DNA of 64,000 bases from Adiantum capillus-veneris (Eukaryota; Streptophyta; Polypodiopsida; Polypodiales; Pteridaceae), in NCBI GenBank assembly GCA_014529385.2, contig CM043969.1:13405446-13469445 (forward strand), given 5' to 3'. The first letter of the stretch is position 1, and each line of letters begins with the position of its first letter. The position numbers and the translations under genes were made by a program. Of the stretch, positions 46,925 to 57,723 are shown piece after piece. The notes beneath the pieces are model-generated. The model worked only from the letters and a program-made list of their open reading frames with translations, had not been told where the DNA came from and did not search any database.

Positions 46925-48715
46925 TGGTGCATGTGTTTTTTATACACACTAATTAGTGTGTGCATTATTCTAATGCACACACTAATTAGTGTAAGTAAAG
47001 ACACACCAAAACCTAAATTTGTTAATTATTAGTTACTTGCAAAATCTAAACTTGTGAAATTTGTCAATTTGTTAAATTTATTACTTGCAAAACCTAAAAT
47101 GTTAAATTGGGATTAGCCATGTACACACTAAATTAGTGTGTGATTAGTGTGTGCATTAGCGAATGTGATTGGTCAATGTACACACTAATTAGTGTGTGCA
47201 TAGGCCAATGTGATTGGTCAATGTACACACTAATTAGTGTGTGATTAGTGTGTGCATTGGTCAATGGGATTGGCCAATGCACACACTAATTAGTGTGTGT
47301 TAACACACACTAATTAGTGTGTGACTAGTGTGTGCATTGGCCAATGTGATTGGTCAATGCACACACTAATTAGTGTGTGCATTGGCCAATGTGATTGGTC
47401 AATGTACACACTAACTAGTGTGTGATTAGTGTGTGCATTGGTCAATGGGATTGGCCAATGCACACACTAATTAGTGTGTGTTAACACACACTATTTACTG
47501 TGTGATTAGTGTGTGCATTGACCAATGTGATTGGCCAATGCGCACACTAATTAGTGTGTGCCTCCGTCAATTGGATTGGCCAACATACACACTAATTATT
47601 TTGGGATTAGTGTGTGCATTGGTCAATGGCATTGGCCAATGCACACACTAATTAGTGTGTGTTAACACACACTAATTAGTGTGTGTTAACACACACTATT
47701 TATTGTCTGATTAGTGTGTGCATTGACCAATGTGATTGGCCAATGCGCACACTAATTAGTGTGTAATTAGTGTATGTGCATTGGTCGATTGGTGATTGAC
47801 CAATGCGCACACTAATTAGTGTGTGCATTGGTCAATTGGATTGGCCAACGTACACACTAATTAGTTTGGGATTAGTGTGTGCATTGGTCAATGGCATTGG
47901 CCAATGCACACACTAATTAGTGTGTGTTAACACACACTATTTATTGTGTGATTAGTGTGTGCATTGACCAATGTGATTGGCCAATGCGCACACTAATTAG
48001 TGTGTGCCTCCGTCAATTGGATTGGCCAACGTACACACTAATTAGTTTCAGATTAGTGTGTGTTAACACACACTATTTATTGTGTGATTAGTGTGTGCAT
48101 TGACCAATGTGATTGGCCAATGCGCACACTAATTAGTGTGTAATTAGTGTGTGCATTGGTCAATTGGATTGGCCAATGACACACTAATTAGTTTGGCATT
48201 AGTGTGTGCATTGGTCAATCCAATTGGCCAATGCACACAGTAATTAGTGTGTGTTAATACACACTATTTGTTGTGTGATTAGTGTGTGCATTGACCAATG
48301 TGATTGGCCAATGCGCACACTAATTAGTGTGTGCATTGGTCAATTGATGATTGACCAATGCACACACTAATTAGTGTGTGCATTGGTCAATTGGATTGGC
48401 CAATACACACACTATTTAGTGTGTGATTAGTGTGTGCATTGGTCAATTGGTGATTGGCCAATACACACACTATTTAGTGTGTGATTAGTGTGTGCATTGA
48501 CCAATGGGATTGGCCAATGCACACACTAATTAGTGTATGTTAACACACACTAATTAGTGTGTGCACAAGCCAATTACACAAGCCAATGCACACACTAATT
48601 AGTGTATGTTAACACACACTAATTAGTGTGTGCACAAGCCAATGCACACACTAATTAGTGTATGTTAACACACACTAATTATTGTGTGCACAAGCCAATT
48701 ACACAAGCCAACATA
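46925..48715. repeat. 1.8-kb array of short palindromes inside the CACTA element
   Basis: Two alternating palindromic modules fill the array. One is CACACACTAATTAGTGTGTG and shorter forms around CACTAATTAGTG. The other is a CCAAT/ATTGG module such as CATTGGTCAATTGG...TTGGCCAATG. There are dozens of copies at spacings of about 20-60 bases, with variants (ATTTATTG, TTTGGG) that show local duplication. The central CACTAATTAGTG contains CACTA and TAGTG, the element's terminal bases, in inverted order. The array lies in the proposed first intron of the plus-strand gene. Confidence 0.95.
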
Positions 48716-49619
48716 TGTTAAATTAAACAGTAATCAACACAAAAACATAAACATACCTCCATGATTAAGTCGTAGGTGACGTATTAGACCCCAATGGCCG
48801 TCCAAGTGATCGCGCAATCGGTCACACTAATCATAAACACAATAATCTCTTATTAGTCAATACACACACTAATATCTTATTAGCACTCAAGGCTTTGCAA
48901 AACTCTTTTATAGGTTGTAGGCACGCCTTGGATTCTTTCCACATTGGATTCTTTCAACATTGGATACTATAGAGAATCCAATGTTAAAAAATCCAATGTT
49001 TGGAAAAAATCAATGTGTAAATTTTTAATCATATATTCGAATTTTTATACCCTAGTTTAATCTTTGTCGTAATAAATGTAGACCATGTCTTCTTCTTCCA
49101 CACCACGCTTTCACAGCATTAAGGATTTCATGGCGGACGGGATGTCATATCCCGACGCTCTCTCTGCCTATCATTCACAGCCGTCGCCTCAGCAGTCATT
49201 ATCAGGGTTTGACTGGTTTTGGGACACTCTTGGTGGGTCCGCTGCCGTACCTGTGACCGATCCAGATGTGGAGAGGGCATTGCGTCTTTGGGCTGAGTGG
49301 TTAGGTTCGCAGTAGGCCCTTACGCAGCGCTATTCACCGGTGCAGCTAGCAGCTTTTGAATTATCAAAGGTCTCTACTCCGACTGGTGGCACTCCATACC
49401 TGCAGAGTTTTCCAGCTACAGCTCCAAGTTCATCTTGTCCTTCACAGGGTCCGACGCCGTTGGGTGCGACGCCACGGGCGTCCACCTATCCATCACCTAT
49501 CCCACCTTCTGTCCCAGATTCACGTCGGCGCTCTTCTGGCAGTCAGCGCCGCCAGGGCAGCTCGCCCGCTAGCGCCGGTCGATCTCGACGAGGGAGCGGA
49601 GCTAGTTGTTGTTTTGGGC

Positions 49620-49643
49620 GGGGGGGGGGGGGGGGGGGGGGGG
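49620..49643. repeat. Run of 24 G residues in coding sequence
   Basis: It interrupts the plus-strand CACTA gene. The frame before and after it differs, so its length decides whether the protein is continuous. It may be a true slippage tract or an assembly artefact. Confidence 0.85.
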
Positions 49644-50879
49644 AGTACTACAGATTCTCCTCCACAGTCACCGCTCCCTACTCCAGCAGAAGATGAGGAC
49701 CATGACATGCCTTCACCAGATGCTCGCGGGTTATACTACCAGGTTCATAGAGGAGGTATGGTGGATCTCGGGATAGCGTAGGGCAGGAGATTCCGCACAC
49801 ACGTCAACCAATTAATCCACTCCACATATATCAATTGTTTTCTCAAATTTGATCAGCAAGATCCCTACAACCTCACATATATAGAGACAACCATGCACAT
49901 GCGTTTCCCCAACCCTGAGGGGCAACAATTCTCAAGGCAATGGTTGCAAGAGCATGTCAAAACATTTCTCAAGAACAAAAAATCTAGTGTGAGGAGAGCT
50001 GCAAAGAAGACAATGGAGTCTCTAGAGCATAGCTATCGGCCAGGAAATGTCCATGATGTGGAGTGGGAGACAGCTAGGGAAGAGAAAGAGGACGAAAGGG
50101 CAACGGGTGCGAGGATGCATACGCGTCAAGTTGAGGCCAGATCTCATCAGACTCCTATGCATTATGGTTCGGGAGGAAAAACGGCTTGGAAAGACAAATA
50201 TGTAAGTAAAAATATTAGTTTTATTGTAAAAAATCTATTTTTTTTCATTTAATTAATTGGTTGCTATTTTTTGTCAGTATAACATTACCATGAGTCGCCC
50301 GACCAGAGATGTGTAGAGATATAGAGAGAACCATACCGAGTATCAAACTTGGTGTTGGTTGTTTAAAAATCAAATGATCTCTCGAGAGGAGTTCAAAAAT
50401 GCGTGCAGAAGTCTGCAGCATGTAAGTTTAATCTTATTTAAATGATCAAATTGTTGATTTTATATCAAATATTAAATAACAAAGTGTTAATTGTTTCTTT
50501 TTCTGGTTTTGCAGAGTCAAGGAGTTCCACGCGAAATGCCGCCATCTCCCCCATGAGCATCCTCTATTTTGTGTACGCGGGCCCCGCTTGCCCTATCCCA
50601 CATGACCATACTCTATTTTGTACACACGGGCTTTTTTTGCCCTTTATGTAAATGCAATACCTATCATTTTTTGGCTCAATACCTCCCCCAATTGTAATTC
50701 CACTTATATAAATGAAATTATCAATCTTTTTTTGGCTCAATGTATTGTCCAATTGTGATATTTTGTTGTAATTAATAATAATTTTGTAAAATATCTTAAA
50801 TAAATAAAAAAATAGATGACCTTTTGGATGGTCCTACAAACGACAATCCAAACGGTCATCTGTTTTTTATAATAAACCC

Positions 50880-51088
50880 GTCTGCGGTAATGCTGGCGAT
50901 AACATTCTCGAGGTAACTGTTGCGGATATATTTGCAGTAAAGCACGCGGTAATAGGCGCGGAAATATAGCCGCAAGCATTACCGCGATTGTTGCCACAGT
51001 CTTTTCCGCATACGGGAAATTTCATATTGCATATTTGTTTGTTTTTTTGCGGTAATGTGAGCGATAATACCGCACATATGTTATAGTG
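50880..51088 (-). repeat. Right CACTA terminus and subterminal repeats
   Basis: Contains TGCGGTAATG, GAGGTAACTG, GCGGTAATAG, ATTACCGCG, GCGGTAATGTG and ATACCGCAC before the end TTATAGTG. This is the same motif family as at the left end and at 46490-46565. Confidence 0.85.
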
Positions 51089-51559
51089 AAACTCTGTGAT
51101 TTGAATTTTGGGAGAATTACCAAAATACCCCTCTAATTTGTGGAAATTCCCAAAATACCCTTGTATCTATTTTAGCTGGATTGTTCACGATTTCCTAATC
51201 TTTATTCTTTTTTGACAATGTATATCCATTTTTTAGTGCTTAGCATGTAATTTGTCACAAATTACCTCCCAAAAAAAGACAATCATGTCTAAAAATAATG
51301 AAGCAATTCATCTCCAAAGCCTACATAACCAGCTCAAATTCTAGTTCTAGTATCTTGTATTCATAGACAATCAGTCTTCTTATGAAAAGCTACAATTTTT
51401 TTAATTTTTGGATAAATTTAATCTCACAACCAGAGGTATTTTGGAAGGGCATTTTGGGAATTTTTGACAAAATATGAGGGGTATATTGGGAATTTTTTGA
51501 AATTTGAAGGGATTTTGGGAATTACCACAAATTAGAGGGGTATTTTGGTAATTTTCTCC
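51089..51559 (-). repeat. Right inverted-repeat arm, outer part, with second copy of the terminal-inverted-repeat element
   Basis: The sequence from 51110 to 51559 is the reverse-orientation copy of 31627-32121, with the same inverted ends and internal text (TGGATTGTTCACGATTTC, AGCTACAATTTTTTTAATTT). Its outer flank (TAAAAAAAACAAG) does not show the 9-bp AAAATTCAA found at the left copy. Confidence 0.85.
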
Positions 51560-51635
51560 TAAAAAAAACAAGATAGTAGCTTCGCAGAGGCAGTATGCGG
51601 TTCCAGAAGCAGGTCGACAATTTTCTTTGCTGTCT

Positions 51636-51637
<2 letters not shown>

Positions 51638-51713
<76 letters not shown>
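51638..51713. repeat. (GA)n microsatellite, about 38 units
   Basis: The longest uninterrupted dinucleotide run in the window. Confidence 0.95.
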
Positions 51714-51715
<2 letters not shown>

Positions 51716-52343
51716 TCATCGTCCCTCAAAAAGGAGCGGCCGCAAGCTCCAGCGTCCACACATATGGACAGTGGTAGGCACACAAGGAGCAGGCTTCGGG
51801 TGTGCCATGGCTTGAAAGGAGTCAAGGGTCTTTGTGCTCTACCTGGTTTGGAAGGCCGAAAACACAACTAGTAGCCACACCAGTCAAGCCACCGGCTTCT
51901 CTGCTAGTAAAACGCAACAAAGTAGAGAGTTGCTACTTGATTATGACCAGGCGTCGATGCTCATTCTTGAAGTTACCAAAAATTGGGACTTGTGTGAATT
52001 ATTTAGACCTTCTCTGTTCTTGAGTAGGAAAGTACAAGGAGTATAATGTAAAACTAGTATGTGACCCGCGCGTTGCTGCGGCCAAGAAGGAGTATCATTC
52101 AATTTTGTGTAACCCCCCCTCCCCCCTTCTTTAGAAGGATAACATGTGTAAGTATTTTTTATGCATCCAATTGAAGGTAGTGACAACCATATCTTAAATG
52201 CTTTATTATGTGCAATAATGCATTATGGTATCAACCTAAATCACACTGGCTTTGTGCGACAATAGAAAGTGCATAGAGAATTGAATGACATAACAACTAC
52301 ATAACATAAACTTAAAAGACTACACATGAGGTTGGGGGGGGAT

Positions 52344-52344
<1 letters not shown>

Positions 52345-52392
<48 letters not shown>
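52345..52392. repeat. (GA)n microsatellite
   Basis: About 23 uninterrupted GA units in the Helitron 3' region. Confidence 0.9.
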
Positions 52393-52393
<1 letters not shown>

Positions 52394-52516
52394 GGGAAAA
52401 GGGAAACTAAAAGAAAAAAAACAATCCACTTCCATTGCTTTGTAAGCCCTAATATTCGTCTCTAAAGAAACATTTTTGCAAGCCACTAAATCTTAACTAA
52501 CAAAACAACTGCAACT

Positions 52517-53125
52517 TCAAAACGACAGCCTTCGGGATGTTGCATTTGGTACTCGTAGAACCCATGGACCCACACAATGAACGCTCCTACCAAAATGACG
52601 ATGCCCCTCACATAGGGTGTATAATACAATCCTCCAATTCTCATATCTATCCCTATAAGAGTATTCTGCATTGGCCGGCAAGCGATCTCCGAGCTCGCGA
52701 ACCCGTATGCGAGCTGAACCTGCATTACGATTCAAAGCCACACTGATATGAAAGTACCCTTGGAGTCCTCCGAAAAACTCATGCACTTCCATTAAAATGT
52801 TATCACGATAATAGTGATTCCTACAAGCCAATTGGTTAATTACAATAAGTTCAATAACCAAAAAATATTTAAAAAAGCATTGTGCTTCATTGGTGTTCCT
52901 TACCTAACAACTTCAAAGCTTTCAATAATGTGTACTACATCATGCGTACTAAGTGGGCCTCTCCAACCAAGTGGATCTAAATGAGAAAATTGTTAGTTTG
53001 AACACCAAGTTGGAAAATTTTCAAAGGATATACTTAGATCTTACCATAGATAAGAAACGACGGTTGATGAAGCATCCAGCTAAATGTAGATGCTGTCCAA
53101 TGCCTTCTTTGATGTGGCATCTATA
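52517..53125 (-). pseudogene. Multi-exon gene fragment captured by the Helitron, family not identified
   Basis: Three consecutive blocks have matching splice sites and phases: about 53125-53046 (ends CTATG then GTAAG), 52974-52910 (after ATTTAG; DPLGWRGPLSTHDVVHIIE; donor GGTAAGG), and 52831 to 52517 (after TTGTAG; NHYYRDNILMEVHEFFGGLQ...). The last block stays open to TGA. Preserved exon borders mean that a genuine intron-containing host gene supplied this piece. I do not recognise the protein. Confidence 0.4.
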
Positions 53126-54483
53126 AATACAATATTTCAACCCCGTCTAAGAAACATCAAAACATCAGCTTTTCATGACAATCTAAGTGTATGGAGAATT
53201 GAATCAACATAGCAACTATAGTATGTGATCCACATGTTGGTGTAATCCAAAAGAGCACACTATTGATACCATTGAAACTTTGAAATTTGTAACAAAATCT
53301 TAGTCCTCGATCACTCATAGACATGCATAAAGAGCTACAGAAATCCCTCGTTTATGTGTACATAAGCCATAAAATTTCAACATTTTCACATAATGAGATG
53401 GAAAAACATGAAAAATATCACGCATATGCAACAACTTAAAGCAGAGGCAACACATAGTTTTGAGATTTTAAGAAAAGAAAATAACTTCAAATGCAATACC
53501 AATAAACCTTCAAACATCGACAGATCTTATTTACGATTTACATTTCCAATCCATGCAAAATGTCAAAACTCTTAGGAAACAATCAACAAAATAGTTAGTG
53601 ACAAAGGATGCTTTGGTGGAGTGTCAATTGGTAATATATAATAACTATAATAACATTCAAGTTTCCTACACTATCATACATCAATGACCCTTTTGTAAGA
53701 ATAATCCCACAAACTCTATCGTCTTGTTTGAACCTTCCACAATTAGGATACATTATACATACTTTGTGGATACACATCATAACAGGGTCTCAATGGTCCC
53801 TAATTTCCAAAAGCAAAGGGTTTCATAGGAGGAAGTTTGTTGTTTGCAAAGAGAAAACAAAATTTAGGCACGTGCATATGCATCAATATAATAAAATATC
53901 CCATTGAAGTGGTTTGATGTGCATGACCCCAATCTGAAGTTGTCTACAATGGTCATTACGAACTAATAATGGGGTCTGGAAAGTGCTACCCAATTATTTG
54001 AGAGTGCATAAAGTGAACCAAATCTAAAGGAGTAAGACAATTTCTACTTGTAAACCTAAAGATAACTTTCAAAATGAAATGTAGATAGTGGAAAAATATC
54101 ATGGAATCTATCAAGCTTCCAAGTATTTCATTGCAACGTCCTTGAAGCTCACATAGCTAAGCATAGTTGTAACGATGGAAGCCTCTTTTCTAAAAACATG
54201 TTACCTTATGTCCCCAAGACACAAAGGTAGTACCTCATATTGTTTTGACCAAAAATATCATCTCAACCAAAGTCTCAAAACTTAGTTTAAGTATACTCTA
54301 TGCCATGTAGATCAAACAACACAAGTATAAAACACAAAAACAACATGTTCACTAATTTATCCTACCAACGGAGTTCAAAGCAAGGTATGCTTTAGTACAT
54401 CAACATAGTGAATCAAATTAACACACAAAAGTACGTGCTTCAACTATTTCTAGTAGCCAAGGTTGAATGTTGCTATATGGCAC

Positions 54484-54880
54484 AGCCATCAGAAGCTTGA
54501 GCCATCTTTGTCATCAATGCATTCAATCGATTCAGATGGACCTTGATCCGGGTTACCTCTCCTTCTAAAGCAAGGACCTGGTCCTTAAATGCATCAATTT
54601 GGACCTAGATTTCCCTATTGGGCATGTGTGAGCTTTGCATTGATTCAAATTGCTACTCCATGCGCACCAACATGTTGAATTGGTTCTCCTCAACCTGGGC
54701 CATTCCTCAATTGAAGCGTTGTGCACATAAACGCACCTCATTGCGAAGGTCTAAAATTTGTTGGCCATTCACTTGCTGAGCCAGGTCCAAAAGTGCTTCG
54801 AAGTGTTATTCAAAGTCCAATTGCCTAGACTCACTACGGACAAAGAAGTCCCATAATGCAGCCATGAGTTCATGATTCCC
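54484..54880 (-). pseudogene. Coiled-coil protein fragment with four stops
   Basis: The minus frame NHELMAALWDFFVRSESRQ... continues through LAQQVNGQQILDLRNEVRL, VEENQFNMLVRME and VQIDAFKDQVLALEGEV to NALMTKMAQ. It is interrupted only by TAA, TGA, TAG and TAG. The heptad-like Leu/Ile/Val spacing predicts coiled coil. No family can be named. The single frame with four point stops points to decay of a formerly open exon or accessory frame of the Helitron. Confidence 0.45.
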
Positions 54881-55246
54881 ATCATTTACCACAGGATTAA
54901 TAGAAGAGGATCCTACGCATCGAGCACTTCTCTTTGCCGCTCAAACATTGGAAAACCTTGGAGGAGTGGACTCAATACCATCCGAATTGGTCTCAACGAT
55001 GGCATTGTTATTCATGTTTCCATAGCTGTACCATTAAAAAGTACATCACAATGCATATAAAGTTAACTATGTGTCAACTACCACAAAGGAAGCAATCCCA
55101 TGCACAATATTACGAACATGACATCTTATCATACAAAAAAACATAATCTACACAAAGCATAAGAGGTGCAAGTTCAAGAAAAGACACAGAGAGACTTTAA
55201 TGTTTTCCTCAAGAAACATGCATGATTTTCTCTCTTCCTTATTGCA

Positions 55247-55249
<3 letters not shown>

Positions 55250-55289
<40 letters not shown>
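55250..55289. repeat. (CT)n microsatellite
   Basis: About 19 CT units. The surrounding region 53130-54480 and 54880-56500 shows no gene that I can assign. Confidence 0.9.
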
Positions 55290-55291
<2 letters not shown>

Positions 55292-56506
55292 ATAGCAACC
55301 TATCCTCTCACAAACGTAAGGATCAATGCATAGAATTGTTGTGCTAAACAAAGATCTCTAAGATATGAACGTAATATCTTGGATCCCTCAAACTCAAATC
55401 GCAAGTGGAAAACTCTATTGCATAGAATTACAAAGTCATAATAAACACCAAGACATTTAGAAATGTATCCAGATTTTGAAAGAACATTGCCTAAAATGGA
55501 TCACAAGCATGGCAAAGCTATTGATATGTTTGTCATAGAAGCAAACAAAATCAAGGACATTATCGTGCCACAAATGATCTAAGAGGCAATTTCAACGTAG
55601 CTCGCTTCATCATGCAATTGGAAATCGGCTTGTAGTTTCTCCATTTCTAAATTAAGGACTGTTTTTCCATCCCATGATTATCTCCTGGATTAACAAACAA
55701 CAGTAGTAAAAAAGGGAGACTTTTTTTTAAATAATACAATTGAAGCACCAAACACAACAATTTACACATACCAGTTATTGCAGCTATGTATGGTACTGCC
55801 AAACATGCAAGTTGTTTAGGCAAGTAGATTTGGTAGATCAACTCAGTGAACCTAGAACTCTAGAGGTACTCCCAATCATCGGGAATGGAGTATCCTTCAT
55901 ATCTAGCAAACCATTGAGAATCATCTTCATCTTGGGAAGACACACACTCATTCCTTACCGAGTAGACATCGTACTCAACGTCGGAGGATGTATGCCAAAA
56001 TACGCAATGTAAAGATATCGATAGATGGCAACTTCCTAAGGTCCGTAACACATAAGGAAACAAAACAACCATGAATCTTACTTTATGCCAAGTGAATTTC
56101 TGATTTCATGCACACACACCTGGTCTTGTAGTGATTGCGGATGGTCCTAACAAATTTTTTGTGCGGCAAAGGTGCACACCAAAAAAGTGGCTCTGCTTAA
56201 AATAATGGAAAAAAATCAAGGTCCCAAAGATAACACAATAAGTCTCCACATCATGTCTTAATGGTGGACAAAAACATACTAGGATGTGGATGATCTTCTA
56301 CATTTAATAGAAAGGACACCTTGGAGATGTAAGTCATTTGATCCATGATCTATAAACCCAAATAGAAACCAAAAAATAGACAATGTGAGGAAGGAACAAA
56401 ACCTTCACATGACATAGTTTAGTATATGTTATGGAGAGAGGTAGAAAATTAATTCACAAAATATTTTAAGATTTGAAACATATATAAAGAAGAAGACAAC
56501 GATGCG

Positions 56507-56985
56507 AAGGATTGGAGCCTTCATATGGCATTGATTGATATCTCATGGTACATAATGTTTATTGTTAGTGCAATTGTTTTGTAATTACATCAACGTCTCG
56601 TAGGAGAATTTTCACTCCAACAGTTGAGCGTGCGCGGGATAGTGCAACATACATTGTCCATGAGTGAAGACCGGTGTCACCAGGTATAGGCCCAACATGG
56701 TAATGCTTTGGCCATGCGACTTATTTATCGTCATACAGAAAGAAGGATTGGAACCTTCATATGGCATTGTTTAATATCTCATGGTACACAATGTTTGTTG
56801 TTAGTGCAATTGTTTCGTCTACATCAATGTCACGTAGGAGAATCTTCACTCCAATGGCTGAACGTGCACGTGACAATGTAAGATACAGTTGTCCATGAGT
56901 GAAGACCAGTGTCACCAGGTATACGCCCAACATGGCAATGCTTTGTCCTTGTGACTAATTTATTTTCATACAAAAGGCCAATCTA
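56507..56985. repeat. Tandem duplication of about 240 bases in the helicase C-terminus
   Basis: 56507-56747 and 56748-56985 align along their length (shared GAAGGATTGGA, GTACA[CT]AATGTTT, GTGAAGACC.GTGTCACC). Both copies encode, on the minus strand, the helicase segment around motif VI (TINKSHGQS / KINxSQGQS-like, then YLVTPVFTHGQ-like). The copies have since diverged by many substitutions. Confidence 0.8.
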
Positions 56986-57723
56986 ACTGGGAACTGCCTC
57001 CGTCTAAGAACGAATGGCAACTTTGTACCAGAATGCACAAAACATATTTGAGGGATGAAAACCCGAGTGTCTACCTGTGTACCTGTAATAACTTCTGCCT
57101 CCATAACTCTTGCATGAAATGCCTTGCACACCAAGCATGTCCCATTACATAGACCTCGATTTGGATCAATGTTCCGTAGTAGAATTATTGGGGCATTCAT
57201 TTTCAACTCCAAGCAATGTGCTGGAAATCAACCACCCAAGGTGAGACTATCTAAAAACTCCACAGAGTATAAGAAAGGATCTTGCATCGAGTTTTCCGCC
57301 ACAGAGTCAGCACTAACCTTTCATTGTGTACAAGGCCTTAGCATTGACAATATCAACTTCAGAGTTTTTTGGAGCAAGGATGGCCCACTCTCTGAAGTAT
57401 TCTGCATGGACCACATCTTTATCAATTTCTGAATAGATGCAACCTATCAATATATCCAATGAGGATGAAGAAAGCACCATGTGACGGGGGATTTCTATCA
57501 GTTGTTCATCACCGATTGTCAAAGTCCCATTTCCTACATCCAAAAGCCATTCTCTATAGGCAGAATTTGCAACATCACCACCTCCCACACGCATGTTATG
57601 TGCCAATCTAAGAATCTTCACACGATTCCATAAGTGCGATCGACAAAGTGTAGCATCAACAATGTAAGCACGCGCTCGTGGGAACACCACTGGTAAGATC
57701 TGTCTGAAATCTCCCCCAAGAAG
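56748..57723 (-). pseudogene. Helitron PIF1-type helicase, C-terminal half, decayed
   Basis: Minus-strand blocks: GGDFRQILPVVFPRARAYIVDATLCRSHLW (57722 to about 57630), then LRLAHNMRV...SAYREWLLDVGNGTL and HMVLSSSSLDILIGCIYSEI and WAILAPKN (to 57313). Next comes MNAPIILLRNIDPNRGLCNGTCLV...RVFIPQICFVHSGTKLPFVLRRRQFPVRLAF (57212-56955), leading to the Q-G-Q and LSRA-type motif VI region. These are the later motifs of the PIF1/RepHel helicase of Helitrons, which unwinds DNA during rolling-circle transposition. The gene is cut by an LTR retrotransposon exactly upstream of GGDFRQ (57723/57724). Frame changes separate the blocks. Confidence 0.75.

Larger units (their letters stand above)
46594..50556 (+). 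pseudogene. Second CACTA gene (TnpA-like position), intron with palindrome array, coding part broken
   Basis: The proposed structure is an untranslated exon to 46775, an intron 46776-49081 (GTAAGT...AATGTAG), and a coding start at ATG 49085 (MSSSSTPRFHSIKDFM). The frame has TAG at 49313-49315 and again at 49779-49781, both where Gln would fit, and a frame change at a run of 24 G (49620-49643). After a Ser/Pro-rich part comes FRTHVNQLIHSTYINCFLKF, then MRFPNPEGQQFSRQWLQEHVKTFLKNKKSSVRRAAKK and a charged coiled region to 50198. Further short exon-like blocks follow (YRENHTEYQTWCWLFKNQMI near 50310-50420; a last piece to 50556). The layout resembles plant En/Spm Ptta-type accessory transposases that bind subterminal repeats, but similarity is weak and the assignment rests mainly on position. 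Confidence 0.55.
41901..51088. mobile_element. Complete CACTA (En/Spm-type) DNA transposon, 9.2 kb
   Basis: The element starts CACTATGAGAG and ends TTATAGTG, the hallmark CACTA...TAGTG ends, flanked by AAA on both sides (41898-41900 and 51089-51091). Deleting it joins GTTTGCAAA to CTCTGTGATTTGAA, which matches the uninterrupted left arm at 32131-32145 in reverse, so this sequence itself supplies an empty site. Subterminal zones at both ends are rich in GCGGTAAT/ATTACCGC motifs. It carries a TNP2 gene (minus) and a second gene (plus) with a shared upstream region near 46255-46585. Confidence 0.95.
52054..57723 (-). mobile_element. Helitron, 3' part, interrupted by an LTR element at its right
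   Basis: On the minus strand the end reads GCAACGCGCGGGTCACAT then ACTAG, followed by T. A GC-rich hairpin (CCGC...GCGG, 52065-52081) lies about 10 bases before a terminal CTAG (52054-52057), with the next base T. This is the standard Helitron 3' end (hairpin, CTRR, insertion before T). Upstream on the same strand lie helicase remnants (56507-57723) and gene fragments. The 5' end and Rep domain would be beyond the LTR element and outside the window. Confidence 0.75.

Noticed and set aside
46728-47004. Cys-rich small peptides on the minus strand, looking like secreted Cys-rich proteins
   Set aside because: Produced entirely by CA/GT and ATGC simple repeats. The Cys-Val-Cys pattern is a reading of GTGT/ATGC.
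46925-48715. CRISPR-like array of palindromic repeats and spacers
   Set aside because: Eukaryotic context, irregular spacing, palindromes on both modules, no unique equal-length spacers and no cas genes. It is an intronic palindrome array of a DNA transposon.
49520-49708. Minus-strand proline-rich ORF
   Set aside because: Created by the 24-base G run and GC-rich coding sequence of the plus-strand CACTA gene.
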